DNA of 64,000 nt from Mucilaginibacter sp. GTDB lineage: Bacteria; Bacteroidota; Bacteroidia; Sphingobacteriales; Sphingobacteriaceae. The stretch's first letter is position 1. Each line of letters begins with the position of its first letter. The translations under genes and the position numbers were made by a program. Positions 18,281 to 27,489 of the stretch are shown in pieces. The stretch covers positions 1 to 64,000 of the forward strand of contig JAQBOM010000015.1 of the NCBI GenBank assembly GCA_028288025.1, written 5' to 3'. The notes under the pieces were generated by a model that was given only the letters and a program-made list of their open reading frames with translations, was not told the origin of the DNA and made no database searches.

Positions 18281-20056
18281 ATGATTGATCACTTGTCTTT
18301 TTTCAACTTTTCCCTTAAAAAGGTTTTGGACCGGGCGCCGGATTCTTTTGAAAAAGCGAAGATCAAGATTGTTACTACGATATTGGTATTTACGATTATT
18401 AAGGCAGTAATTGTTTTTTACATTGCTATCGCGCATGAACAACAAGGCCAGTTGTTCCGGTCGGTAGTTGCGGCGCTGCTTTTTTTGTCCCTGTTAAAAA
18501 TATTGCTTTACCGTCCCTCAACTATACGGGCAGTTTCACATGCCATATTGTTATTAACGCTGCTTATTATCTGTTTAAACCTGTTTGTGATTTCGCGGGA
18601 GCTAAATATAGTTACCGTTCAGCTGATTTTTATGACCATATTAGGTAGTTTCTATTTAATTGGAGGACGAATGGCTTTTGTTTACGTCGCGTCAGCTATA
18701 CTTCCTTCATTGGTCTATATGTTTTTAAGGCAAATTGAAGCACATCCCGCGCCTGCAGCTATCGACGGGTTGCCGCCGTTGGGCATGGCAGTTATGGTAA
18801 CGCTTAATTTTTTGACCTTCATAATTAGCCAATACCTGTATTACGAGGCTTTTCATCACAATTTAAAAGAGAAGGAGAGCTTAAATAAGCAGTTACAAGT
18901 AAATGTTATCGAGGCCAAGGCGCTGGCGGAATCAAGGTCGATCTTTTTATCAACCATGTCGCACGAACTCCGTACACCTTTAAACGGGGTTATCGGGATG
19001 ACCAACCTGCTTAAAGAAAGTGCTAATGAGCACCAGAAGGATTACCTGAACATATTGGAATTCTCGGCGACCAACTTATTGTCGATGGTTAATGATGTGC
19101 TGGATTATAATAAAAGCGTGTTGGATAAAATTGAACTGGAATCATTACCGGTAAACCTGTCGTCGCTGCTGCAAAAAATAAGCGCCGGATTGGAAATAAA
19201 AGCAGTTGAAAAGAAATTATCCTGGAAACTTGACATAGATGAAGTATTAAGAAGCCGGTTGGTGATTGCCGACCCGATGAGGCTGACGCAAATTATTTAC
19301 AACCTGGCGGGCAACGCGGTAAAATTTACCGACAATGGCAGGGTAAGTATCAGCGTTAAGGTTTTGAGCCAAAACGAACACTGTATTGATATAAAATTTG
19401 TTATAAGCGATACGGGTATTGGCATTAGCCCCGACAGGCAGGAAGCCGTGTTTGAACTTTTTACCCAGGCATCGACGGATACCACCCGGAAATATGGTGG
19501 CACCGGGTTGGGGCTGGCCATTGTGAAGCGGTTGCTTAAACTTTTGGATAGCGACATCCAGCTTGAAAGCAAGCCGGGTAAGGGGTCGGTGTTTTCGTTT
19601 ATTATAAAGTTTCCGGTGTATGCCGGCGAATTAGTGCCGTATAATGAACATGAGCCGGAAAAAACCAGCATGAAAGGTCTTAAGTTGCTGATCGCTGAAG
19701 ATAACGGTGTTAACGCCTTGATATTAGAAAAAATACTAACCAAATGGGACATTGAAACCGTTGTGGCAATAAATGGCCAGGATGCTTTAACCAAAATGAC
19801 AAATGAACATTTTGATGGCGTGTTAATGGACATACACATGCCGGTAATGGACGGCTATGCTACATCGCGGGCTATTCGCGCCCTTAGCGATCCTGCAAAG
19901 GCAAATATCCCGATCATCGCCTTAACCGCATCTGTTTCACATAATATTTTCACCAAAATTAAGAACGCCGGGATGCAGGATTATCTTACCAAACCCTTCC
20001 AGACGGAGTCGCTGCACGAGAAAATACAGCAGTTGTATAAGACGGCGGCGGTGTAA
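18281..20056 (+). CDS. Hybrid sensor histidine kinase with C-terminal receiver
   Basis: A 591-residue hybrid kinase. The N-terminal 190 residues contain about six TM helices and no recognised extracytoplasmic sensor. A HisKA domain follows with the phospho-His in STMSHELRTPLNG (His 228), then an HATPase_c domain (DTGIGISP, GGTGLGLAIVKRLL, about 335-450), then a receiver from about 465 (LLIAEDN, LMDIHMPVMDGYA with Asp about 517, LTKPF). There is no Hpt domain in the window to take the next phosphotransfer. The gene converges with mfd and is alone in its direction. Confidence 0.93.
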   Translation: MIDHLSFFNFSLKKVLDRAPDSFEKAKIKIVTTILVFTIIKAVIVFYIAIAHEQQGQLFRSVVAALLFLSLLKILLYRPSTIRAVSHAILLLTLLIICLNLFVISRELNIVTVQLIFMTILGSFYLIGGRMAFVYVASAILPSLVYMFLRQIEAHPAPAAIDGLPPLGMAVMVTLNFLTFIISQYLYYEAFHHNLKEKESLNKQLQVNVIEAKALAESRSIFLSTMSHELRTPLNGVIGMTNLLKESANEHQKDYLNILEFSATNLLSMVNDVLDYNKSVLDKIELESLPVNLSSLLQKISAGLEIKAVEKKLSWKLDIDEVLRSRLVIADPMRLTQIIYNLAGNAVKFTDNGRVSISVKVLSQNEHCIDIKFVISDTGIGISPDRQEAVFELFTQASTDTTRKYGGTGLGLAIVKRLLKLLDSDIQLESKPGKGSVFSFIIKFPVYAGELVPYNEHEPEKTSMKGLKLLIAEDNGVNALILEKILTKWDIETVVAINGQDALTKMTNEHFDGVLMDIHMPVMDGYATSRAIRALSDPAKANIPIIALTASVSHNIFTKIKNAGMQDYLTKPFQTESLHEKIQQLYKTAAV

Positions 20057-20080
20057 GGAGTAGCCTGGTTTCTTATTAGC

Positions 20081-23000
20081 TTATACCCCAACCGGCTCCG
20101 CAACCTCACTAAGCAAAATTACCGCCTGATTAATCCCATGCACGCCTTCAATACTTAATCGCAACGTATTTTTCACTTCTTTTAAATTGCAGCGGCGCGG
20201 GTTGGCCTGTACAAATGAAAGTATCTGCCGGAAGGCATCCGTTTCAAAATACGGCGATTGCTGGTTGCTGATGAAATAGCCACGCAGCACATTCTTCTTA
20301 AGTGATATTTTTTCGAAGCCTATTGCCTTGCCCAGCCATTGCAGGCGCATGGTATTTAACAGGTCGTTCACCTGTGGCGGTATGAGGCCAAAGCGGTCGT
20401 GCAGCTGCTGCTCAAATGCTTTTAGCTCAACTTCATTTTCCAGCCTGGATAACTCGGTGTAAAGGTTGTACCGCTCGGAAATGCTGGTTACATATTCGTC
20501 GGGGATCAATATTTCAAGGTCGGTATCAATTTGCGTGAACGCGATAAACGGCCGGGGCTTATCATCGGGAAATACGCCTTTAAACTCATCTTCTTTTAAT
20601 TCTTGTATGGCTTCGTCCAGTATCTTATGATACATTTCAAAGCCGATCTCAGCAATAAAGCCGCTTTGCTCGGCACCAAGCAGGTTTCCGCTTCCGCGTA
20701 TGTCAAGGTCGCGCATAGCCACGTTGAATCCGCTGCCCAGGTCCGAGAATTCTTCGATGGCGCTCAGGCGCTTGCGCGCCTCGTTGGTAAGCGTTGAAAG
20801 TGGCGGGCTGAGCAGGTAGCAATAAGCCTTTTTGTTGCTGCGCCCCACGCGGCCGCGCATCTGGTGCAGGTCGCTCAGACCAAACATGTGGGCGTAGTTG
20901 ATAATAATAGTATTCGCATTCGGGATATCCAAACCGGCTTCGATAATGGTTGTTGCCACCAGCACATCGTACTCACCATTAACAAATTTCAGCATCACGT
21001 CTTCCAGCGCATCGCCTTCAAGCTGGCCGTGGGCTATGCCAACGCGGGCTTTCGGCACCAGCCGGTGTATCATGCCGCCCAATTGCGGCAGGTCGCTTAC
21101 CCGGTTATGGATAAAAAACACCTGCCCGCCGCGGTCGATCTCATGTTCAATAGATTCTTTGATCAGCGTATCGTTAAAAACATGCAATTCTGTTACTACA
21201 GGCTGCCTGTTAGGCGGTGGTGTTGATATGATAGAAAGGTCCCGCGCGCCCATTAACGAAAAATGCAGCGTGCGTGGGATAGGCGTAGCCGTCAGCGTCA
21301 GCGTATCCACATTGGCGCGCATCTGCTTTAGCTTTTCCTTAGTTGATACGCCAAATTTTTGTTCTTCGTCAATGATCATCAGGCCCAGGTCCTTAAACTT
21401 AACGTCCTTACTTACCAGGCGATGCGTGCCGATAATAATATCAACTTTACCGTCTTTCAATTTCTCTAAAGTCTCCTTGATCTGGCGGGTAGACTTAAAG
21501 CGGTTAACATAGTCGATGGTGCAGGGGAAATCCTTCAGCCGGTCCGAAAATGTTTTATAATGCTGGGCGGCCAGGATGGTTGTGGGTACCAGTATAGCCA
21601 CCTGCTTGCTATCGGCAACGGCTTTAAATGCAGCCCGTATAGCAACCTCCGTTTTACCAAAACCCACATCGCCGCAGATGAGCCTGTCCATTGGGTGCGG
21701 CGATTCCATGTCTTTTTTGAAATCGGCCGTGGCTTTTTCCTGGTCGGGGGTATCCTCATATATAAAGGATGCTTCCAGTTCGGTTTGTAAATAGCTATCC
21801 GGCGAAAAAGCATTTCCCTGCTGCGCTTTACGCACCGCATAAAGTTTGATCAGGTCGCGGGCGATGTCTTTAACTTTTTTTTTTGTAGTTCGCTTCAGCC
21901 GCTCCCAGGTGTCAGTTCCCAGCTTGTTCATTTTTGGAACGGTGCCTTCCTTGCCGCTGTATTTCGAGATGCGATTAAGCGAATTGATGTTGACGTACAG
22001 CAGGTCGTTATCTGCATATACCAGCCGGATCATTTCCTGCATTTTGCCGCTTACCTCCACTTTTTCCAGGCCGGCGTATTTGCCAATGCCATGGTCAATG
22101 TGTGTTACATAGTCGCCGGGCTTTAGTTCGCGCAGTTCCTTGAGGGTGATGGCTTGCGAGCGCTGGTAACCCTTTTTTAGCTTGTACTTATAGTACCGGT
22201 CAAATATCTGGTGATCGGTATACCAGGCGAGCTTTTGTTCGTGATCGACAAAACCCTCGCGTATCGAAATGCTTACCGGGGTAAATTTTACTGTTTTATC
22301 GAGATCATCCAGTATCGCGTAAAGCCTTTCAACCTGCCGGGCCGAATCGGTAAGAATAAAGTTTTCGATGCGCCCGGCCTCGTTGTTTTTGAAATTATGG
22401 ATCAGCAGGGTAAAATCTTTGTTAAAAGAGGGCTGCGGCCGCATATCAAAATTGATAGTTTGGTCGGGCTGGTAAAAAAACTGCTTGCCAAACTCGATCA
22501 GCGCGAAATCACGCAACTGGTCGGCTATCAGCTTATCGTCGGTAAAGCCGAATTTAGGATCTATCCAATCGGCGTTATGATTTTTATCTTCGGCAGATAA
22601 TGCTCTCCAAACCTGCGTTGCCTTTTTAAAACCGGTTTGAATGATATCCAGCGTAAATTGTACATCCTTTATCCACACCTGGGTATCGGCGTCAACATAT
22701 TCCAATAAGGAAATATTATTCTCGGTTAAAAATTTCGACTGCACGTTTGGGACGATGGTTATACTTTTAACCTGCTCAACCGACAGCTGGCTTTCAATCT
22801 CGAACGTGCGGATGGACTCAATGACATCGCCAAAGAATTCGACGCGGTAGGGCAGCTCGTGCGAGAAAGAGAAAATATCGACTATGCCGCCCCGGATAGA
22901 AAACTGGCCCGGCTCGTAAACAAAGTCGACGCGCTCAAAATCGTAATCAATTAAAAACTCGTTGATAAATTCAATGCTCAGCTTGTTGCCCACCGAAATT

Positions 23001-23434
23001 TCGAGCGTGTTTTTTTCGAGCGACGCACGGTCAATTACCTTTTCGGCCAGGGCCTCGGGGTACGTAACTATTAGCTGTCCGAATTCCGTAGCATGGTTCA
23101 GCTCATTCAATACCTCGGCACGGGCCAGCACATTGCTGCTGTCGGGCTGGGTAAATTCAAATGGTTTGCGGTATGATGAGGGGAAAAGCAGAACTTCCTT
23201 TCCGGTGAGATTTTCGAGGTCGGCCTGGAAATAGCCGGCTTCCTCACGTTCGGGGAGCACAAATATCATGTGCTTATGCTGCAAAAAATACAATGCTACC
23301 GCCACAGCGGCATCACTCGACCCAACTAATCCACGCAACTGAATTCTTGGATTTTTAGAAGCGTTAATGGCGAGCAATAGCGCTTTTATCCGGTCGTCAG
23401 TTTTATATCGCTCTAAAATATCACGGATGTTCAA
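20081..23434 (-). CDS. mfd: Transcription-repair coupling factor Mfd
   Basis: A 1117-residue ATP-dependent translocase that removes stalled RNA polymerase and recruits UvrA. The UvrB-like N-terminal domains, a CarD-like RNA-polymerase-interacting domain (LRELKPGDYVTHIDHGIGKY, about 425-445), the helicase core (GDVGFGKTEVA near 590; DEEQ box; TATPIPRTL; HQMRGRVGRS) and the C-terminal TRCF domain are all visible. Length is normal. The start is a TTG (MNIRDILERYKTDD...) with no credible ATG nearby. A TATATTTG element ends only 7 bp upstream. Confidence 0.97.
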   Translation of the reverse strand: MNIRDILERYKTDDRIKALLLAINASKNPRIQLRGLVGSSDAAVAVALYFLQHKHMIFVLPEREEAGYFQADLENLTGKEVLLFPSSYRKPFEFTQPDSSNVLARAEVLNELNHATEFGQLIVTYPEALAEKVIDRASLEKNTLEISVGNKLSIEFINEFLIDYDFERVDFVYEPGQFSIRGGIVDIFSFSHELPYRVEFFGDVIESIRTFEIESQLSVEQVKSITIVPNVQSKFLTENNISLLEYVDADTQVWIKDVQFTLDIIQTGFKKATQVWRALSAEDKNHNADWIDPKFGFTDDKLIADQLRDFALIEFGKQFFYQPDQTINFDMRPQPSFNKDFTLLIHNFKNNEAGRIENFILTDSARQVERLYAILDDLDKTVKFTPVSISIREGFVDHEQKLAWYTDHQIFDRYYKYKLKKGYQRSQAITLKELRELKPGDYVTHIDHGIGKYAGLEKVEVSGKMQEMIRLVYADNDLLYVNINSLNRISKYSGKEGTVPKMNKLGTDTWERLKRTTKKKVKDIARDLIKLYAVRKAQQGNAFSPDSYLQTELEASFIYEDTPDQEKATADFKKDMESPHPMDRLICGDVGFGKTEVAIRAAFKAVADSKQVAILVPTTILAAQHYKTFSDRLKDFPCTIDYVNRFKSTRQIKETLEKLKDGKVDIIIGTHRLVSKDVKFKDLGLMIIDEEQKFGVSTKEKLKQMRANVDTLTLTATPIPRTLHFSLMGARDLSIISTPPPNRQPVVTELHVFNDTLIKESIEHEIDRGGQVFFIHNRVSDLPQLGGMIHRLVPKARVGIAHGQLEGDALEDVMLKFVNGEYDVLVATTIIEAGLDIPNANTIIINYAHMFGLSDLHQMRGRVGRSNKKAYCYLLSPPLSTLTNEARKRLSAIEEFSDLGSGFNVAMRDLDIRGSGNLLGAEQSGFIAEIGFEMYHKILDEAIQELKEDEFKGVFPDDKPRPFIAFTQIDTDLEILIPDEYVTSISERYNLYTELSRLENEVELKAFEQQLHDRFGLIPPQVNDLLNTMRLQWLGKAIGFEKISLKKNVLRGYFISNQQSPYFETDAFRQILSFVQANPRRCNLKEVKNTLRLSIEGVHGINQAVILLSEVAEPVGV

Positions 23435-23441
23435 ACTGCCG

Positions 23442-23449
23442 CAAATATA
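23442..23449 (-). promoter_or_regulatory. -7 element immediately before mfd
   Basis: On the minus strand TATATTTG perfectly matches TAnnTTTG and ends 7 bp before the TTG start codon. Transcription would start at, or a few bases before, the first codon, giving a leaderless message. No clear -33 TTTG is seen at the usual distance. Confidence 0.45.
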
Positions 23450-23623
23450 CGGAAAAAAGGGTTTTCATTACAGAAAAGGCCTGTTGCGGAAAATTATTCC
23501 AAACATTATAGGCCAATAATCACTTTTATTGTAAATTTAATTATTGTAAGCAACCTTAACAACAGATAGGGAAGTATCATGTAGGTACAGCCTATCGTAT
23601 TCATCTAACCCAAAACTTAAACA

Positions 23624-24031
23624 ATGAAAAATGCAATTATTACCGGGGCAATTATTGGTATTTTAAGCGGCTTATGGATGTTTGTTATGCATTGGCTTGG
23701 GTATTCGCCGCAGGCCAGCACCATGGCAAAAATTGAATTTGTTTCGGTGCTTATACCATTAGCCGGTTTATATTTTGGCATACGAAATTACCGTGCATCA
23801 GAGTGCGGCGGGCATATGGGCTTTTTGGAGGCTTTGATACAGAGCTTTAAAATATTGTTGGTAGGCGGCATTATTACTACGGCTGCAGCGATACTTTATA
23901 TCGACGAGATAGAGGGTGGCACCAACCTAATGGATTTTTCGGGCCGTATATTCGGGGCCTTGCTGGTAGGTATTTTATTTGCCATCGGCATTTCCGTATT
24001 ATTGCATACAAAGCCTAATAAAGTTGATTAA
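23624..24031 (+). CDS. DUF4199-family membrane protein
   Basis: A 135-residue protein with four predicted TM segments (about 5-25, 36-55, 74-95, 108-128): MKNAIITGAIIGILSGLWMF at the start and GALLVGILFAIGISVLL at the end. The pattern and length fit DUF4199, a Bacteroidota inner-membrane family of unknown function. The next gene starts within or just after its 3' end on the same strand, so they are probably co-transcribed. Confidence 0.82.
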   Translation: MKNAIITGAIIGILSGLWMFVMHWLGYSPQASTMAKIEFVSVLIPLAGLYFGIRNYRASECGGHMGFLEALIQSFKILLVGGIITTAAAILYIDEIEGGTNLMDFSGRIFGALLVGILFAIGISVLLHTKPNKVD

Positions 24032-24059
24032 ATCTGTCTTTTCAAAATACTTCGAGCTG

Positions 24060-24350
24060 ATGTTTTGGATAGCGGCGCTTATTTCGCTGGCGCTTACCAA
24101 TCCCGGCGCGCAAACCCATTTTACCCTGTGCCCTTTGAAATTACTGGGTTTCACCTGGTGCCCGGGCTGCGGGTTGGGCCATGCCATTTCTTTTTTATTT
24201 CATGGCGATATTAAAAGTTCATTTCACGCCCACTGGCTGGGCATACCGGCGGTGATCGTTATTTTGCACCGTATTTATGTGCTGGCAAAAGAAAGGTTGT
24301 CCCCCCAAGCTGATTTATATAAATCTACGTCGGTAAACACCACATTTTGA
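24060..24350 (+). CDS. DUF2752-family membrane protein
   Basis: A DUF2752 protein recognised by CPLKLLGFTWCPGCGLGHA, the conserved cysteine motif CxxCGxG after a first hydrophobic segment, and a second TM helix (WLGIPAVIVILHRIYVL). Role unknown. The start is uncertain: the ATG at 24060 gives 96 residues, while a TTG at 24024 would overlap the DUF4199 stop and add 12 residues of polar, basic N-terminus. It is co-directional with the DUF4199 gene. Confidence 0.8.
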   Translation: MFWIAALISLALTNPGAQTHFTLCPLKLLGFTWCPGCGLGHAISFLFHGDIKSSFHAHWLGIPAVIVILHRIYVLAKERLSPQADLYKSTSVNTTF

Positions 24351-24457
24351 TCCGACTGTTCTCCTAAGCGAATTCTGACATCTGACTTCCGACTTTGGAC
24401 ATTCTTTTCACCGCTTTATTCCGGTACCTCACCGATTTCTTTTATCATTTAGCCAAT

Positions 24458-24489
24458 TTTGCGTTGCTGTATATTTAATACTATCTTAG
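24458..24489 (+). promoter_or_regulatory. Probable promoter of the TM2 gene
   Basis: TTTG (24458-24461), 20 bp, then TATCTTAG (24482-24489), one base off the consensus. The predicted start is near 24496, 34 nt before the ATG. Confidence 0.45.
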
Positions 24490-24529
24490 TTTTATATCAC
24501 AATAGCAAAAACACTTAAATCTTAAAACA

Positions 24530-24892
24530 ATGGATATGTACCAAAATCCTTATATGAGCTTTCCGGGTATCACGCCCGAAGAAATGGGCTTCTTACAGCA
24601 GGCAACTGCAGAACTGGATGACAACCAAAAGAAATATTTCTATATGATTTATTCCGGTAAGCGAAAAAATCCCCAGGATATTTTACTGTTTACCTTGCTT
24701 GGCCTTGTGGTTGTGGCCGGTGTACAGCGGTTTGTTGTGGGCCAGATAGGCATGGGATTGTTATACCTGTTTACCGGCGGATTTTGTTTGATCGGAACGA
24801 TTGTTGACCTGGTGAATCATAAGTCAATCGCAACGGAATTTAACCGCAAAATGGCTTATGAGAGTTTCCAGATAGCGAAGATGAGCAACTGA
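24530..24892 (+). CDS. TM2-domain membrane protein
   Basis: A 120-residue protein. The first 45 residues are hydrophilic and then come two TM helices forming a TM2 domain (ILLFTLLGLVVVAGVQRFVV, then GQIGMGLLYLFTGGFCLIGT, ending IVDLVNHKS). The G-x-G-x(5)-F-T-GG-x(3)-G-x(3)-D pattern is diagnostic for TM2. Function unknown. Its probable promoter lies just upstream, and no partner gene overlaps it. Confidence 0.9.
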   Translation: MDMYQNPYMSFPGITPEEMGFLQQATAELDDNQKKYFYMIYSGKRKNPQDILLFTLLGLVVVAGVQRFVVGQIGMGLLYLFTGGFCLIGTIVDLVNHKSIATEFNRKMAYESFQIAKMSN

Positions 24893-24898
24893 GATAGA

Positions 24899-25013
24899 AT
24901 CACAAATTGCACGAATTGATTCGAATTACACGAATTGTGGTACAACATATTGATCAAATTCTGTTTTATATTAAATGGATTAGTGAAATAGGTGAAAATT
25001 CGTGTAATTCGTG
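24899..25013. repeat. AATTCGTG-type word repeat
   Basis: A stretch of overlapping variants of CACGAATTGATTCGAATTACACG and its complement, ending in GTGTAATTCGTG directly before the Nif3-like gene. The ends can pair as an imperfect inverted repeat. Confidence 0.45.
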
Positions 25014-25019
25014 TTTATT

Positions 25020-26117
25020 ATGAAATTATCCCAACTCACCGCTTACCTCGAAAGCCTGGCACCGCTTGCTTATCAGGAAGAATATGATAATTCAGGATTA
25101 ATAGTAGGTAAGCCGGATCAGGACATTAACCAGGCGCTTATCTCGCTGGATTGTACCGAAGCTGTTGTAGACGAAGCCATAGCCACCGGTTGCCAGCTGG
25201 TGATCTCGCACCACCCGATCGTATTCAGGGGATTGAAAAAATTTAACGGCAAAACATACGTGGAACGGGTTGTTGAAAAAGCCATCCGGCATAATATCGC
25301 TTTATACGCCATACATACTAATCTCGACAATATCAGCCAGGGCGTTAACGCCAAAATTGCCGAAACACTGGGCTTAAAGAATTGTCATATACTGGCCCCA
25401 AAACATAATTTATTAAAGAAGCTGGTTACTTACGTGCCCGTTAGTCATGCTGAAGAAGTTCGGAACGCGTTGTTTAACGCCGGAGCGGGCAATATCGGCA
25501 ACTATAGCGAGTGCAGCTTTAATGCGGAAGGAACCGGGACGTTTAAAGGGAACGATCAAACCAATCCTTACGTGGGCGAGCCGGGCAAGCGTCATCTTGA
25601 AGATGAAATACGCATAGAAACGATCTATCCTGCTACTATCGAAAGTAAAATATTAATGGCATTGGTGCTGGCACATCCTTATGAGGAAGTAGCGTATGAC
25701 TTATATGCACTTACCAATCAAAATCAGCAGGTAGGCTCGGGAATGATAGGTGAGCTGGATGAACCTATGGATGAAGAGTCGTTTTTGTTCCATGTAAAGG
25801 ATAAAATGCGTACCCAGGTGATCAGGCATACAGCGTTTACTGGCAGGCAGGTAAAAAAAGTGGCCGTTTGCGGTGGGGCAGGCGGGTTTTTGTTGAAGCA
25901 GGCTATTGCTGCCGGTGCGGATATTTTTATAACTGCCGATTACAAATACCACGAGTTTTTTGATGCCGAAGGCCAATTGGTGATCGCCGATGTGGGACAT
26001 TTTGAAAGTGAGCAATTTACGCAGCAACTTTTGTATGAAATAATTAAGAAAAAATTTACTACCTTTGCACTCCGTTTAACAGAAGTAAATACAAACCCCG
26101 TCAAATATTTTATTTAA
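25020..26117 (+). CDS. Nif3-like dinuclear metal centre protein
   Basis: A 365-residue NIF3/GTP cyclohydrolase I type 2-like protein. Metal-binding histidines lie in VISHHPIVFRG and AIHTNLD in the first half and in ADVGHFESEQF near the end. A PII-like insert (VPVSHAEEVRNALFNAGAGN ... VLAHPYEEVAYD, about 130-230) sits in the middle, as in the long form of the family. The biochemical role is unsettled. ATG 25020 is used rather than GTG 25011, because the family starts with MKLSQL. It overlaps the next start by one base. Confidence 0.92.
   Translation: MKLSQLTAYLESLAPLAYQEEYDNSGLIVGKPDQDINQALISLDCTEAVVDEAIATGCQLVISHHPIVFRGLKKFNGKTYVERVVEKAIRHNIALYAIHTNLDNISQGVNAKIAETLGLKNCHILAPKHNLLKKLVTYVPVSHAEEVRNALFNAGAGNIGNYSECSFNAEGTGTFKGNDQTNPYVGEPGKRHLEDEIRIETIYPATIESKILMALVLAHPYEEVAYDLYALTNQNQQVGSGMIGELDEPMDEESFLFHVKDKMRTQVIRHTAFTGRQVKKVAVCGGAGGFLLKQAIAAGADIFITADYKYHEFFDAEGQLVIADVGHFESEQFTQQLLYEIIKKKFTTFALRLTEVNTNPVKYFI
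26060..26067 (+). promoter_or_regulatory. -7 element inside the 3' end of the Nif3-like gene
   Basis: TACCTTTG followed by CAC is a strong match to the Bacteroidota -7 element. It lies 50 bp before the zinc-ribbon gene. A TTTG at 26030-26033 is 26 bp away, longer than ideal. Confidence 0.4.
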
Positions 26118-26863
26118 TGGAACAAACCGTAGAACAAAAGCTGAAGGCTTTATACGAACTACAAACCATCCACACCAAAATTGATAGAATTCGCCAGGTA
26201 AGAGGTGAACTGCCTATGGAGGTTGCCGATCTTGAAGATGACGTTGCCGGCCTTGAAACCCGCATACAAAAAATAAAAGCCGAGCTTGATGACCTTGAAG
26301 ATGATATTGTAACCCGCAAAAACCTGATAAAGGATGCGCTTGCAAATACCAAGAAGTACGAGACGCAGCTTAACGAGGTAAAAAACAACCGGGAGTACGA
26401 CGCTATATCTAAAGAAATTGAGATACAGGGATTAGATATCCAGGTGAGCGAGAAGAAGATAAAGGAGTATGGATTTGAGATAGCCTCAAAAACCCAGATC
26501 TATGAAAAAGCTTTAGCCGACCTGGAAGCCCGTAAGGCCGACCTTGAAGCTAAAAAGGCCGAGTTGGGAACGATTACCGCCGAAACCCAAAAGGATGAAA
26601 ACGAATTGACCAAGCTAGCCGAAAAAGCAACTGTAAATATCGACGAACGCCTGTTTGTTGCTTATAACCGCTTACGCCAGAATGCAAAAAATGGCTTAGC
26701 TGTTGTAACCATACAGCGTGATTCATGTTCGGGATGTTTTAACCAGATCCCGCCGCAGCGCCAGTCGGATATACGCCAGCGCAAAAAGATCATTGTTTGT
26801 GAGCATTGCGGCCGTATTTTGGTCGACGAGCAAATGGCTATGGAAGCCGAAACAGTAAGCTAA
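26117..26863 (+). CDS. Coiled-coil C4 zinc-ribbon protein
   Basis: A 248-residue protein. Residues about 5-185 are a long coiled coil (LEDDVAGLETRIQKIKAELD, DLEARKADLEAKKAELG). The C-terminus is a zinc ribbon with two knuckles, CSGC near 203 and CEHC near 226 (VCEHCGRIL). This is the CT398/zf-RING_7 type often placed next to nif3, as here with a one-base overlap. It may bind nucleic acid or act as a chaperone-like adaptor; the true function is not established. Confidence 0.9.
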   Translation: MEQTVEQKLKALYELQTIHTKIDRIRQVRGELPMEVADLEDDVAGLETRIQKIKAELDDLEDDIVTRKNLIKDALANTKKYETQLNEVKNNREYDAISKEIEIQGLDIQVSEKKIKEYGFEIASKTQIYEKALADLEARKADLEAKKAELGTITAETQKDENELTKLAEKATVNIDERLFVAYNRLRQNAKNGLAVVTIQRDSCSGCFNQIPPQRQSDIRQRKKIIVCEHCGRILVDEQMAMEAETVS

Positions 26864-26888
26864 TTATTGATTAATATAATATAAAGAA

Positions 26889-26916
26889 TCAGGCGCTCAT
26901 TGAGCGCCTTTTTTTG
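26889..26916 (+). terminator. Rho-independent terminator of the nif3/zinc-ribbon operon
   Basis: AGGCGCTCA-tt-GAGCGCCT followed by TTTTTT, 26 bp after the stop codon. Confidence 0.9.
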
Positions 26917-26983
26917 TGGGGCAAAAATAAGTTTGAATAATTTATAAACGCAGGAATATTATATTTGAAAACGGACATTATAT

Positions 26984-27466
26984 TTGATGCATATTCACAT
27001 ACCCGCGCGTTTTCGGTTTTTACTTGCTTTTTGCCTGGTAACGGTTATACCGGTAATTATTTTTATTAAAAGCAATTCAAAACCAAAAAGCGATTACATA
27101 CATATTACCGGAAAATTAATTTACAGGGACTCGGTGATGGGGAATTTACCTTTTCGGGACAAAGGCTCATATAGGTATATAAAAATCGAAAATTATCAAT
27201 TCCCTTTCCAAATATATGCTGAAAAGCAAGGTGCATCGATAGATAGTCTAAATGTAGGCGATGTTGTAACTGTCTACTTTTATGAAAACAGGTTTACCAA
27301 AGAATCGGGAATAAATAACTTTTTACAGTATTTGGAAAAAGATAATAAAATATATTTTAAAAGGACCGATTTCGCGAAAAATGTGGGTTATGTTATCATT
27401 GGCTTATTAATTGTAAGTATTGCATTTTTCTATGTGCTTTATAAAAAAGGCAAAATGCCCTATTAA
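26984..27466 (+). CDS. Two-TM membrane protein of unknown function
   Basis: 160 residues. One TM helix lies near the N-terminus (RFLLAFCLVTVIPVIIFI) and another near the C-terminus (VGYVIIGLLIVSIAFFYVLY), with about 100 extracytoplasmic residues between. The loop has beta-rich text (YIHITGKLIYRDSVMGNLPF, LNVGDVVTVYFYE) that could be a small OB-like or SH3-like barrel, but I do not recognise a family. It is more AT-rich than its neighbours. It converges with the radical SAM gene and has no operon partner. Confidence 0.65.
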   Translation: MMHIHIPARFRFLLAFCLVTVIPVIIFIKSNSKPKSDYIHITGKLIYRDSVMGNLPFRDKGSYRYIKIENYQFPFQIYAEKQGASIDSLNVGDVVTVYFYENRFTKESGINNFLQYLEKDNKIYFKRTDFAKNVGYVIIGLLIVSIAFFYVLYKKGKMPY

Positions 27467-27489
27467 CCGCAGAGCTTAAAAACTCTTTC

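Noticed and set aside
20898..21512. Long plus-strand frames antisense to mfd
   Set aside because: Shadow frames with Ser/Thr-rich, low-information proteins; mfd is certain.
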